Positions 1 to 7,958 are shown, counted from the first letter of the stretch. The stretch is DNA of 53,141 nt from an uncultured Alistipes sp. (GCA_900544195.1 UQUJ01000014.1:1-53141), one strand, 5' to 3'. A program made the numbers and translations. Notes: a model not told the origin generated them from the sequence alone.

Positions 1-815
1 TTGGGTTGATTTACAGCATGCCGCCGTACCTCGCGGAGCATTATGCCGTTGTGAATTGCTTTCGTTCTTTGTACCTTTGGGTTGATTTACAGCTTTAATA
101 TGAAATTAGGCATATCGCCTAAGTTGTGAATTGCTTTCGTTCTTTGTACCTTTGGGTTGATTTACAGCACGACGTGAAAATTCACCAGTTACATTAAAGT
201 TGTGAATTGCTTTCGTTCTTTGTACCTTTGGGTTGATTTACAGCTCCAAATATAACACATAATTATCAATTCCCGTTGTGAATTGCTTTCGTTCTTTGTA
301 CCTTTGGGTTGATTTACAGCTGTATCAAGAAACGGAGAAACATATTCCGGTTGTGAATTGCTTTCGTTCTTTGTACCTTTGGGTTGATTTACAGCCCAAG
401 CACCATAAAGAAGACGACATGGAACGTTGTGAATTGCTTTCGTTCTTTGTACCTTTGGGTTGATTTACAGCTCTCGGCTTGTATTATATTTGCAAGGATA
501 GTTGTGAATTGCTTTCGTTCTTTGTACCTTTGGGTTGATTTACAGCCGTTGAAATTTCCCATATTCTTCCTTTTGAGTTGTGAATTGCTTTCGTTCTTTG
601 TACCTTTGGGTTGATTTACAGCATCTTACGATTATGGAAGAGAACGCAATGAGTTGTGAATTGCTTTCGTTCTTTGTACCTTTGGGTTGATTTACAGCGC
701 ATCGTCAACCGAAATCTTTCAGGTCTTGTTGTGAATTGCTTTCGTTCTTTGTACCTTTGGGTTGATTTACAGCTCATTCTCTGCAAAACAGTATGGGTCA
801 GAGGGTTATGAACTG
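1..815 (+). CRISPR. Type II-C CRISPR array, left end outside the window
   Basis: Ten full 46-bp repeats start at 48, 123, 199, 275, 350, 426, 501, 577, 653 and 728; a partial one ends at 17. Repeats begin GTTGTGAATTGCTTTC and end TTGATTTACAGC and look identical. Spacers are 29 or 30 bp and all differ. A last spacer (774 to about 804) is followed by a degenerate repeat start, GTTATGAACTG at 805-815, which marks the trailer end. The repeat's 5' part is complementary to the anti-repeat of the tracrRNA at 6347-6424, so crRNAs read rightwards, spacer then repeat. Each repeat contains TACCTTTG, a fit to the Bacteroidota -7 box. The leader end must lie to the left of base 1. Confidence 0.97.
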
Positions 816-828
816 TAACTGAAAGAGG

Positions 829-856
829 AAATCCCGGCCTTTGAGGGCTGGGATTT
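829..856. terminator. Hairpin between the array and cas2, probable two-way terminator
   Basis: AAATCCCGGCC at 829-839 pairs with GGGCTGGGATTT at 845-856 across a 5-nt loop, with one G-U pair. It lies between the rightward array and the leftward cas operon, so it can end both. The T-run is weak on either side, so the role is inferred from position and stem strength. Confidence 0.6.
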
Positions 857-884
857 CATTGTTTATCAAGGGTTTGTGATTCTA

Positions 885-1247
885 TCAGAAAAGTTCCAAC
901 TGCTGTTCGACCTGTGGGAGAGGAGAGGAATCCTTTCCGATGAAGAGTTCCATACTGCCGAACTGTTTGTCCGTGATGTACAGGATTCCTATCTTTCCTT
1001 TTTTGGGAAGGATGCGCTTCACCCTTAGAATATACACATCGGCACTTTCCTTGGACGGACAATGCCTCAGGTAGATGGAAAACTGGAACATAGAGAATCC
1101 ATATTCTATGAGACTCTTTCTGAAAGCCGAGGCGGCCTTCATATCCTTCTTTGTCGCCACAGGCAAATCAAACAAGACAAGAACCCACATAGCCCGATAT
1201 TTACTGTACCTGGTTTCTACATTGATGGATAAACTATCTTCCGGCAT
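885..1247 (-). CDS. cas2: CRISPR-associated endoribonuclease Cas2
   Basis: Cas2 forms the central dimer of the Cas1-Cas2 spacer integrase. The 120-residue protein has the typical first strand with its acidic residue (WVLVLFDLPV, about residues 21-30) and the family segment FRKSLIEYGFSMFQFSIYLR. The chosen ATG overlaps the end of cas1 by 31 bp. A later Met at residue 20 would fall too close to the first strand, so I keep the longer form. It is the last gene of the cas9-cas1-cas2 operon. No csn2 or cas4 follows, which makes the locus type II-C. Confidence 0.93.
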   Translation of the reverse strand: MPEDSLSINVETRYSKYRAMWVLVLFDLPVATKKDMKAASAFRKSLIEYGFSMFQFSIYLRHCPSKESADVYILRVKRILPKKGKIGILYITDKQFGSMELFIGKDSSPLPQVEQQLELF

Positions 1248-2125
1248 ACTCCGCTAAAACATTTGTACAAAGAGGCAGTCGTGGTGGACACGGCGACCAT
1301 CAAAGGACTCTTATGTCCATCAATATTCACATCAAGGACCGGAATAGTCAAAAGCCGTGCTTTTATGTTCTTATTCAGTTCCTTATCATCAGGATATTCA
1401 TCCATAACATTGAGAACCAACCTATCCACAAAAGGCCTGTAAGGTTCCATAATGTCGTCTGCCAAACAGTAGTCATTGTACTTGTTGTGGTGGTGAATCC
1501 CAAGAAGTGGAAGCATCCCGCTGGCGACAAGAGCCCTTGCCACAATAGCTCGCAATATGGCATAGCCATAATTCAGAAGATTATTTGGATATTCCCCGAA
1601 TTGGTCACGCACGAAGCGTACCTCAAACACATTTTTCCAGTAATATGCTGCGGCACGTCCCTCCATATTCTCGGAATCTCCGCTCTTGACCGAACCTGCC
1701 CACGCAAGCATATTCTTCGCATCCTCTCCCGAGACATATTTCAGCACAGCGGCCTGATTGCGGATCTTGCACTCAACCGTCTGCTGCCAAAGCTGTTTTT
1801 TAAGAGGTAATGACGCCTCCAACTGATTTCGGAAGCGTTGATTCTGCGAGGAATGTCCTTGAAGCGAAAGCATCAATCCGGTCGGAATATGTTTGGAGTC
1901 ACAGGTCACCAACGCGACATTCTCCTCCAACAACGCAGCCATCAGACCTGATGTGAATGTCACCTGCTGATTATCAACCACTACAACTCCAATGTCTTCA
2001 ACCGGCACAGTACGGATCTGCTCGGAATACTCATCTGGGTCATTAGCCACAAGACGGATGACCAACTGCTTCATCTTGTAGGACAAGTAAGCAGGATTTC
2101 CGAAATACAGGGTCCGTTTAATCAT
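1217..2125 (-). CDS. cas1: CRISPR-associated endonuclease Cas1
   Basis: Metal-dependent integrase that inserts new spacers together with Cas2. The 302 residues match a type II Cas1: it opens MIKRTLYFGNPAYLSYK and contains the segment LLNYGYAILRAIVARALVASG that bears conserved helix residues of the family, followed by HHHNKYNDYCLADDIMEPYRP with the metal-ligand His and acidic residues. The start codon overlaps the cas9 stop by 8 bp (ATGATTAA), implying translational coupling. Frame and motifs look intact, so adaptation may still work whatever the state of cas9. Confidence 0.95.
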   Translation of the reverse strand: MIKRTLYFGNPAYLSYKMKQLVIRLVANDPDEYSEQIRTVPVEDIGVVVVDNQQVTFTSGLMAALLEENVALVTCDSKHIPTGLMLSLQGHSSQNQRFRNQLEASLPLKKQLWQQTVECKIRNQAAVLKYVSGEDAKNMLAWAGSVKSGDSENMEGRAAAYYWKNVFEVRFVRDQFGEYPNNLLNYGYAILRAIVARALVASGMLPLLGIHHHNKYNDYCLADDIMEPYRPFVDRLVLNVMDEYPDDKELNKNIKARLLTIPVLDVNIDGHKSPLMVAVSTTTASLYKCFSGVCRKIVYPSM

Positions 2126-5003
2126 ATTCTCCGACTGATACTATCTCTCCGATGTGGTTGATTCGTACTTTTACGATGCCCTTCAAATTATTGATGGCGG
2201 TAATCCTCTTCCACGTAATATCTTTTAACTTTAAATCATCCCCTAAAGTCGTCTCCAAATGATGGCGGAAGCAATAATACTTACTTGCCATCTTCTGCAC
2301 CCTGAACAAATTAGGTCCGATAACAGAATAATTCTCAGGATCCATCAAATCAACCGCCCGAGGATCAAACCCAGTCCGTTCATTAGGGAACACGAACATC
2401 TCATTGCTCTTCATCGTGAACAGGAACTTCCACCCCTTGTCAGCATTATATTCTTTGTCTATCACAGGAAGTCCAGCGGACTTTCTCCGCACCGCCTCAT
2501 AGAACGAAACTATGTGTTCTTGAATATTCCCGTCCGCATCCTCGAATATCGCCGCGTGGTGATTGTTCCTGAAATTGACATAGTCCGAAGGAATATGATT
2601 TCCTTCTGCGTCGCAGATGACACGCCCGAGATTATCCCTCTTGATCCTGATAGGGTCAAGGTCGAAATTCTCGGCTATGGTCACACTTTTCAGGATAATA
2701 CCTTTCTCCTTGTTGAACCAGATCGGATTCTCGTCCAGATTCACGAACGCTTTCTTTGGATCGTTACCAAACTCAGCCAACCTGTCTTTGAGGATGCGGC
2801 GCACCCTTCCGTCCATAACCTTCTCAACACTAAGGCTTGGATCAATGTTTTTCCTGATGGAATATACATTCACGAAACGCACACACTTGACTTTCGCCGG
2901 GAGCTTGCGAGAATGATTGGCATCAAGCCAAACAGGATTCTTATCCAATGAATTAGCGCCGGTGAACGCCTTTTTCGGGTCACCTTTGAACTGCGCGAGC
3001 CTCAAAGCCAAAGCCGCTTTCGTCTCACTTGACGCAACTGTAGCGATCACGTCTTCAGTCATCTTCCCGTTCACCGCCACATCATAAGTCTCATAACGTT
3101 TACGTTGCCCATAAACCTGTTCCTTATGCAGCAGACCACGTGGGGTTAGGCACTTGACGTTTTTCACACCGTCCTTGATCCTTATACGGTTGATATTCTC
3201 CGTCATCACCTTGTTCTTTGCCTTGATTGACACGAGAATGCTTTCAAGTTGCCTGCGGACCTCCCGCCTCATCTGGTCCAACGGAAGCGGAGGAATGATC
3301 AATCTTTTGGAGCCGGAGAGATAAGTCTCTTTCTGCAATATCGCATAAATGCTGGAAGATTTGTCACCCTTGGCATTAAGGTTATTGAGGTATTGAATAT
3401 GAGCAAGTTTTGTAAACGCGATAGTGATGGCGTCCATAGCGTGGTGACGGTGATCATTCCTTTTGGTCCAATCCTTTATCTTACGAATATCCTTTCCGTC
3501 CGAAGTCGTGATTGTCTCCACAAATCCAGCCGCTTCGAACTTCGGCATATTCAGTTCCTTCATCACATTCACCAGCCCCCAGTCTTCCCTAAGCTTGTCA
3601 GTTATAGATCCTGATGTTGAGACCACCACACGGACATATTCAAGAAGTATCTCACAGGCCTTCTTGGCGATGTATTGAGTGTCCTTCAAATCGCGTTCGA
3701 CGAATCCTTCCGGAATATTCTTAGAGTCACGAAGAAGATTGTCACGCTTTGTTCTGGAGATGCCTCCTGACTCAAAGAGATGGTTTACCCGAAGTTTATA
3801 ATCCTCAAGTCCGCTCTCCCCATACTTGTTCTTGACATAATCGAAAGCGGTGTCCTTGCCTTTTTTCAGATTAATATCTCTGAATTCCAAGGTTTTGTTC
3901 GACAGTGAGTCATTGAACAACACAGCCTGCGGGATGATGTGCTCAATGTCAATCTCACGGGAGAAAAGCTTGTCCGCCGGAATATATTGATTGGAATACA
4001 ATGTCTTGTAACCATTGTTCTTAAGTTCCTCATACAGTTTGTACTTGACAATGTCATTCCTGCTGACGTAAGCAAGATGGAACTCATTCTCAAGAATCAT
4101 CCTGATCCTATCATTCTCCTTATTGTTTGACGCAATGGATTCCGTGGCCCGAGCCCTTTCCTCCTGCGAGGACTTAAGTTCCCTTGCCAGCTCTATGTGG
4201 ATTTCATCCGGTTTGCCATACCTGTCACCAACCGTATTGATCACATTAACCATCTGATTAAGAATCTTTTCGACTACCGGATTACGGAGAGAGTTTTTCG
4301 GGATCTGATCAAGACGATCCTTCAAGACCTTATTCTCGATCTCCTCCTTTGTCAAGGATTGCTTTGAATGCCTGTACCCGGCATATTCGCAAGCCAGACT
4401 ATATTCATTTCCGTCCATCATATACGGAAGTATCTTCCTCATCGCCTTATGGCTCAGTGAAGCGTAGTCCTGTTTGAATGAAACGGAGGCGATGATTTTC
4501 GCAAGATTTTCCGGCATTCCGCAGATCTCAGCGATCTTGTTTATCAGACTGGCATTGCCTGTCTGGGACTTATCCCCTTCGTATGAATATAACAAATGCC
4601 AAAGTCTGAACAATGGCTGCCTTTCATATTCCTCCTTAGGCAGCGACGGATCATATTCAAGGACCGCTGTGTTGAACCCGTTCCTTGCAAATTCAGTCCG
4701 TAGGATATTCATCAACTCCTCTTGACGTAGTTTTGAATATTCATAGTCACTGTTACCGGCCAAAGACACCACTTCAAGAAATTTTGAATATAGTTTGCCC
4801 AAGGTTTCATTTCCCTCAATGGATTTGAAGTTCATCTCTAAATCCTTAGGTTTCTTGAACAACAACTTAAGAATCTCTTTATCAGACAGTTTGTCCTTCA
4901 CCCTTAGGCACTCTGCCAATCTGACCTTGTCATCCTGTTCCAGCGTGCCTTGTTCTCCAGTCTCTTTATTGGTGACGATGATATTATTGATCTTCTGCCA
5001 CAT
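2118..5003 (-). CDS. cas9: Cas9, C-terminal part (REC remainder, RuvC-II, HNH, RuvC-III, C-terminal domain)
   Basis: This 961-residue frame continues the N-terminal Cas9 frame exactly; the two are parted by one TAG and 19 sense codons (5004-5063) that read as normal Cas9 (VSSPLFQEFR before MWQ). Visible nuclease parts: RuvC-II IHIELARE (about 269-276, Glu271), HNH core DIEHIIPQ (His355), RuvC-III DHRHHAMDA (His518, Asp524). Add 412 for full-length numbering. An AGGAG sits 6 nt upstream of ATG5003, so internal initiation is plausible. The C-terminal region after RuvC-III should hold the PAM-interacting domain. All seen catalytic residues are present, so this part does not look decayed. The stop overlaps cas1. 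Confidence 0.9.
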   Translation of the reverse strand: MWQKINNIIVTNKETGEQGTLEQDDKVRLAECLRVKDKLSDKEILKLLFKKPKDLEMNFKSIEGNETLGKLYSKFLEVVSLAGNSDYEYSKLRQEELMNILRTEFARNGFNTAVLEYDPSLPKEEYERQPLFRLWHLLYSYEGDKSQTGNASLINKIAEICGMPENLAKIIASVSFKQDYASLSHKAMRKILPYMMDGNEYSLACEYAGYRHSKQSLTKEEIENKVLKDRLDQIPKNSLRNPVVEKILNQMVNVINTVGDRYGKPDEIHIELARELKSSQEERARATESIASNNKENDRIRMILENEFHLAYVSRNDIVKYKLYEELKNNGYKTLYSNQYIPADKLFSREIDIEHIIPQAVLFNDSLSNKTLEFRDINLKKGKDTAFDYVKNKYGESGLEDYKLRVNHLFESGGISRTKRDNLLRDSKNIPEGFVERDLKDTQYIAKKACEILLEYVRVVVSTSGSITDKLREDWGLVNVMKELNMPKFEAAGFVETITTSDGKDIRKIKDWTKRNDHRHHAMDAITIAFTKLAHIQYLNNLNAKGDKSSSIYAILQKETYLSGSKRLIIPPLPLDQMRREVRRQLESILVSIKAKNKVMTENINRIRIKDGVKNVKCLTPRGLLHKEQVYGQRKRYETYDVAVNGKMTEDVIATVASSETKAALALRLAQFKGDPKKAFTGANSLDKNPVWLDANHSRKLPAKVKCVRFVNVYSIRKNIDPSLSVEKVMDGRVRRILKDRLAEFGNDPKKAFVNLDENPIWFNKEKGIILKSVTIAENFDLDPIRIKRDNLGRVICDAEGNHIPSDYVNFRNNHHAAIFEDADGNIQEHIVSFYEAVRRKSAGLPVIDKEYNADKGWKFLFTMKSNEMFVFPNERTGFDPRAVDLMDPENYSVIGPNLFRVQKMASKYYCFRHHLETTLGDDLKLKDITWKRITAINNLKGIVKVRINHIGEIVSVGEYD

Positions 5004-5060
5004 ACGGAACTCCTGAAACAGCGGTGACGAGACAGGAGCAACCTTGCAACCGCGGATTTT

Positions 5061-6239
5061 CTATACAATCCGGCCATTGATTTCCACATCTACCTTCCTG
5101 CTCTCGAACTCGCAATAACTGATCAGTCCTTTTTGGGATTTCAGTCTTCTCTGATAAAATATCACGACATCGCGAATCTCCTTCTTGAGTTCATCAGTCA
5201 ATTCGGGATGAAAAGATGCCTGGCTTTCCCAAATAGCCTCAAACTCATCAAGATAATCCTGCCTATAGAACACTTTGTTTTTTGTACTGAAATGCGGATC
5301 CTTCTGAATATTGGAATAAAGGTATTGCCCAACAGTCTGTTTGTTGAAATACAATTCCTTACTCCTATCACTGATCTTGCCAAGATAACCGCTTGACGAT
5401 CCAAGGTTTCCAGCGATGTCACACAAGACATATGCTACCTGATCAATCGGCAACCTGTTCTCGACAGCCGCGGCCCGCCATTCATAGGCTTTAACTCTCT
5501 TGTCCTTACCTTTATTGTCCGCGGTGGTTATTTTGTATTTCGCAAAGAAGAGTTTTGTCAAAGAGGAACGTGTCTTCCCGTCAATCTGATTCCAGAACTC
5601 TTCCGTAAGATATTCAGGATAATAAAGTCGTTGCGTCTCCCAGACCCTGCGGAACTCCGATTTCAGATCCGACGCATAAAACTCTGGCAAAACCTTGTTT
5701 CCTTTCTTGACAAGGCTGTAGCAATACTGTCCCGGAGTCTTCCCCTTTTCGTACAGTAACTTCGCGACGGACATTCCATCCACAGGCTGTCCGTCCTCCT
5801 CCGCATTCGCCTTTCGATTGCTCTTATAGCCACGTTTCTTGTTGATCATCAACAGGACACGTGCCAATTCCGTCAAGGAGACACTTTCCGTGCAAGCTTT
5901 TGAACGTAGTTCGTAAGTTTCGAATGTTGACCTGTTGCCATGTTCAGCCAGTATTGTGGAATCATCAATCCAGCCAAGTTCCTTCAGGATTGAGACAAGT
6001 TCGTTTCTTCTAAGTTTGTACCTCTGAAGATTGCGGCGCATAGAGCGTTTGAGCCGCCTGTCGGTGTTCGTGGTGACGGCTTTACCTTTCTCAAACGCAT
6101 CCTTCTCATCCGTTGTCAAAGGATTGACTCTGACTCCGGCTCTGATGATGGATGATTTCTCCTCATTATTCTCCGCTTGGTTCACCATAGCCCAACCAAT
6201 GCTGGTGGTTCCCAGATCAAGTCCCAGAACTTTTTTCAT
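5061..6239 (-). CDS. cas9: Cas9, N-terminal part, ended by in-frame TAG
   Basis: RNA-guided nuclease of type II-C. I start at ATG6239 (MKKVLGLDLGTTSIGWA), nine codons inside the longest frame, because RuvC-I normally begins here; Asp8 is the RuvC-I catalytic residue. An arginine-rich bridge helix follows (about residues 60-80, RRLKRSMRRNLQRYKLRR), then part of the recognition lobe. Translation meets TAG at 5061-5063 after residue 392. Together with the downstream frame the gene has 1,373 codons including the TAG, a usual size for Bacteroidota II-C Cas9. TAG ends several genes here (rplS, trkA, tldD, susD-like), so a changed genetic code is unlikely. This is either a nonsense mutation or a two-chain Cas9. 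Confidence 0.9.
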   Translation of the reverse strand: MKKVLGLDLGTTSIGWAMVNQAENNEEKSSIIRAGVRVNPLTTDEKDAFEKGKAVTTNTDRRLKRSMRRNLQRYKLRRNELVSILKELGWIDDSTILAEHGNRSTFETYELRSKACTESVSLTELARVLLMINKKRGYKSNRKANAEEDGQPVDGMSVAKLLYEKGKTPGQYCYSLVKKGNKVLPEFYASDLKSEFRRVWETQRLYYPEYLTEEFWNQIDGKTRSSLTKLFFAKYKITTADNKGKDKRVKAYEWRAAAVENRLPIDQVAYVLCDIAGNLGSSSGYLGKISDRSKELYFNKQTVGQYLYSNIQKDPHFSTKNKVFYRQDYLDEFEAIWESQASFHPELTDELKKEIRDVVIFYQRRLKSQKGLISYCEFESRKVDVEINGRIV

Positions 6240-6264
6240 AATCGTATATGGTAGTTTTATGACC

Positions 6265-6296
6265 ACAATTTACGTTTTATTATCAATAATGTCAAA
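6265..6296 (-). promoter_or_regulatory. cas9 operon promoter
   Basis: Read on the minus strand: TTTG (6296-6293), 20 nt, then TAAATTGT (6272-6265), close to TTTG-N20-TAnnTTTG. It lies just upstream of the chosen cas9 start. Its -33 box is only 14 bp from the -33 box of the divergent tracrRNA promoter. Confidence 0.6.
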
Positions 6297-6310
6297 CGAT
6301 TTGAAGAAAA

Positions 6311-6341
6311 TTTGTTAAATTGATTTAATTCATTATCTTTG
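6311..6341 (+). promoter_or_regulatory. tracrRNA promoter
   Basis: TTTG at 6311-6314, 19 nt, TATCTTTG at 6334-6341: an exact match to the Bacteroidota consensus. Start of transcription is expected at about 6347, directly before the anti-repeat. Confidence 0.85.
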
Positions 6342-6346
6342 TAATC

Positions 6347-6424
6347 ACAATAACGAAGCAATTCACAATAAGGATTATTCCGTTGTGTAAACATCTGGAG
6401 CGGGTCTTTGGACTCGCTTTTTTT
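6347..6424 (+). ncRNA. tracrRNA
   Basis: Trans-activating RNA that pairs with crRNA repeats and binds Cas9. The anti-repeat AAGCAATTCACAA (6357-6369) is complementary to TTGTGAATTGCTT in the repeat. A second stem follows, in which CACAA (about 6364) pairs with TTGTG (about 6383) around GGA/TCC. The RNA ends with hairpin AGCGGGTC-TTTG-GACTCGCT and a T-run (to 6424), a good intrinsic terminator. It is transcribed away from cas9 by a consensus promoter. The 5' end is inferred from the promoter position. Confidence 0.9.
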
Positions 6425-6510
6425 CGTAATAGGCGGCGACGTTAATTCGAAAAAACAAGAGGATAGCGACGGGCGACATTTTCGGCCCCAAGCGTTGCCC
6501 GAGAGGGACG

Positions 6511-6538
6511 AAAAAAGACCGCAGGAAATCTGCGGTCT
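6511..6538 (-). terminator. Terminator of the rpsF-rpsR-rplI operon
   Basis: AGACCGCAG (6516-6524) and CTGCGGTCT (6530-6538) form a perfect 9-bp stem with loop GAAAT. On the minus strand it is followed by six T (6516-6511). Confidence 0.85.
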
Positions 6539-6579
6539 AAAATATTGTCAGCCAAAATCGGCTTCAAATAAACTTGGGA

Positions 6580-7023
6580 TTAGGCCTCGGCCTCAACGGT
6601 TACCTTTACGGTAGCCTTGACGGTCTTGTAGCACTTGACGGTACCTTCGTACTCGCCTACGGTCTTGATCTCACCAAGGGTGATGTTCTTCTTGTCAACC
6701 TCAATACCGGCGGCCTTGAGAGCCTCTTCGACCTGAGCGGTGGTGACAGATCCGTAGATCTTGCCTGACTCACTGACCTTTACGGTCACCTTAACCGGTG
6801 TGGCCTCGATCTTGGCTGCGAGAGCCTCGGCGTCAGCGATGAGCTTGGCCTCTTTGTGAGCCCTCTGACGCTTTGTCTCCTCAAGCTGCTTAAGAGCGGA
6901 TGGAGTGGCGGCGCAAGCGAATCCCTGAGGGATAAGATAGTTGCGGCCGTAACCTGACTTTACCTCTACCACATCTCCGGCCTCGCCGAGATTGGCAACT
7001 TCTTTCTTCAAAATGATCTTCAT
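6580..7023 (-). CDS. rplI: 50S ribosomal protein L9
   Basis: Structural protein of the large subunit. The 147 residues start MKIILKKEVANLGEAGDVVEVKSG, the classic L9 N-domain that binds 23S rRNA, followed by the long central helix (about 50-75, LEETKRQRAHKEAKLIADAE) and the C-domain (EALKAAGIEVDKKNI). Full length for the family. It is the last gene of rpsF-rpsR-rplI, 15 bp after rpsR, with an intrinsic terminator downstream. No GAATAT hexamers occur in this operon, unlike the rest of the window. Confidence 0.97.
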   Translation of the reverse strand: MKIILKKEVANLGEAGDVVEVKSGYGRNYLIPQGFACAATPSALKQLEETKRQRAHKEAKLIADAEALAAKIEATPVKVTVKVSESGKIYGSVTTAQVEEALKAAGIEVDKKNITLGEIKTVGEYEGTVKCYKTVKATVKVTVEAEA

Positions 7024-7038
7024 AATCTCGCTCTCCTA

Positions 7039-7317
7039 TTATTTAAGAAGGTCAGTTACATAAGGAAGCAGAGCAAGGGAACGAGCCCTCTTCACTGCCT
7101 GAGCGACTTTCCTCTGGAACTTCAGAGAAGTACCGGTGATACGGCGAGGGAGAATCTTACCCTGCTCGTTGAGGAACTTCTTAAGGAACTCAGCGTCCTT
7201 GTAATCAACATACTTGATGCCTGCCTTCTTGAAACGGCAGTACTTCTTCTTCCTAACCTCTACTGTAGGAGGATTGAGATAGCGGATTCCAGCGTTCTGT
7301 GCGTCATTCTGTGCCAT
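7039..7317 (-). CDS. rpsR: 30S ribosomal protein S18
   Basis: Small-subunit protein that forms a pair with S6 on the platform of the 30S subunit. The 92 residues include the S18 core: YVDYKDAEFLKKFLNEQGKILPRRITG, then the basic helix FQRKVAQAVKRARSLALLPY. Normal length. It sits between rpsF and rplI, and with S6 it is expected to bind the leader upstream of rpsF and so control its own operon. Confidence 0.97.
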   Translation of the reverse strand: MAQNDAQNAGIRYLNPPTVEVRKKKYCRFKKAGIKYVDYKDAEFLKKFLNEQGKILPRRITGTSLKFQRKVAQAVKRARSLALLPYVTDLLK

Positions 7318-7334
7318 AATTCATTCCTCCTTGA

Positions 7335-7745
7335 TTATGCGTTTTCCTCTGTTTTCTCTTCAGCGGCTACCGGAGCCTCAGCCGGAGCCTCCTCTGCCTT
7401 AGGAGCGGCAGGCTTGTTCCTGTTCTCCCTTCTCTTCGCGGCGTAAGCCTCGGCGTGCTTGTCAAGAGCCACGGTAAGGAACCTGATGATCCTCTCATCA
7501 CGGAAATACTGGGTCTCAAGGTTGGCGATGAAGCTTGGCTCAGCCTTGAACTGGATAAGATAATAGAATCCTGAGGTCTTGTGCTGGATTGGATATGCCA
7601 GCTGACGAAGTCCCCAGTCCTCCTCGTACACTACCTCGCCACCATTGTCGGCGATCAGTTTTGTGTACTTGGCAACCGCTTCCTTCATCTGTTGTTCAGA
7701 CAAAACGGGAGTTGCGATGAAAACGGTCTCGTACTGTTTTAACAT
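7335..7745 (-). CDS. rpsF: 30S ribosomal protein S6
   Basis: Small-subunit protein and partner of S18. I start at ATG7745 (MLKQYETVFIATPVLSEQQ), 24 codons inside the longest frame, since S6 begins with this first strand and the upstream codons overlap the leader RNA. The fold is complete to about residue 95 (EDWGLRQLAYPIQHKTSGFY; RFLTVALDKHAEAYA). The last 35 residues are a low-complexity tail rich in Ala, Glu and Pro (PKAEEAPAEAPVAAEE), longer than in many S6 proteins. First gene of the operon. Confidence 0.96.
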   Translation of the reverse strand: MLKQYETVFIATPVLSEQQMKEAVAKYTKLIADNGGEVVYEEDWGLRQLAYPIQHKTSGFYYLIQFKAEPSFIANLETQYFRDERIIRFLTVALDKHAEAYAAKRRENRNKPAAPKAEEAPAEAPVAAEEKTEENA

Positions 7746-7775
7746 TTGACTTAATTGTTTAATAATAAATAAATT

Positions 7776-7815
7776 GCAATCCTTTCGGGGACGTATGCCA
7801 ACCCAAAAGGACTGC
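7776..7815 (-). promoter_or_regulatory. S6:S18-type autoregulatory leader
   Basis: On the minus strand, GCAGTCCTTT (7815-7806) pairs with AAAGGATTGC (7785-7776). An inner part carries TTGGG and CCCCG; the CCG beside AAAGG resembles the bulged CCG of the known rpsF leader motif, which copies the S18 site on 16S rRNA. It lies between the promoter and the rpsF start. Family assignment is by position and motif, not by a covariance search. Confidence 0.65.
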
Positions 7816-7846
7816 AAATATAGTCAATTATCTCAACTTTCGCAAA
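7815..7846 (-). promoter_or_regulatory. Promoter of rpsF-rpsR-rplI
   Basis: Minus strand: TTTG (7846-7843), 20 nt, TATATTTG (7822-7815). Exact consensus, followed at once by the leader hairpin. Confidence 0.85.
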
Positions 7847-7898
7847 TTAGCGGTCAAATCGCATTTGAATATTCATACAAAATCCGCGAATATGTCCG

Positions 7899-7920
7899 GC
7901 GCTTCGGCAAGCTCAGCGTC
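7899..7920. repeat. Single REP-like palindromic unit
   Basis: GCGCTTCGGCAAGCTCAGC begins here. It shares CTTCG-CAAGCTCAG with the left arm of the palindrome pair inside tldE (20902-20926), with only small changes. It lies in the gap between rpsF and pepD. Confidence 0.5.
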
Positions 7921-7958
7921 AGGAATGACTATTGCCGCCAACCTCATAGTGAGGAAAA

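Noticed and set aside
278..614. Open frames across the CRISPR repeats
   Set aside because: They merely translate the repeat (VVNCFRSLYLWVDLQ) and change at every spacer.
5061..5063. Changed genetic code (TAG as sense) to explain the Cas9 break
   Set aside because: rplS, trkA, tldD and the SusD-like gene in this window end in TAG at normal family lengths.
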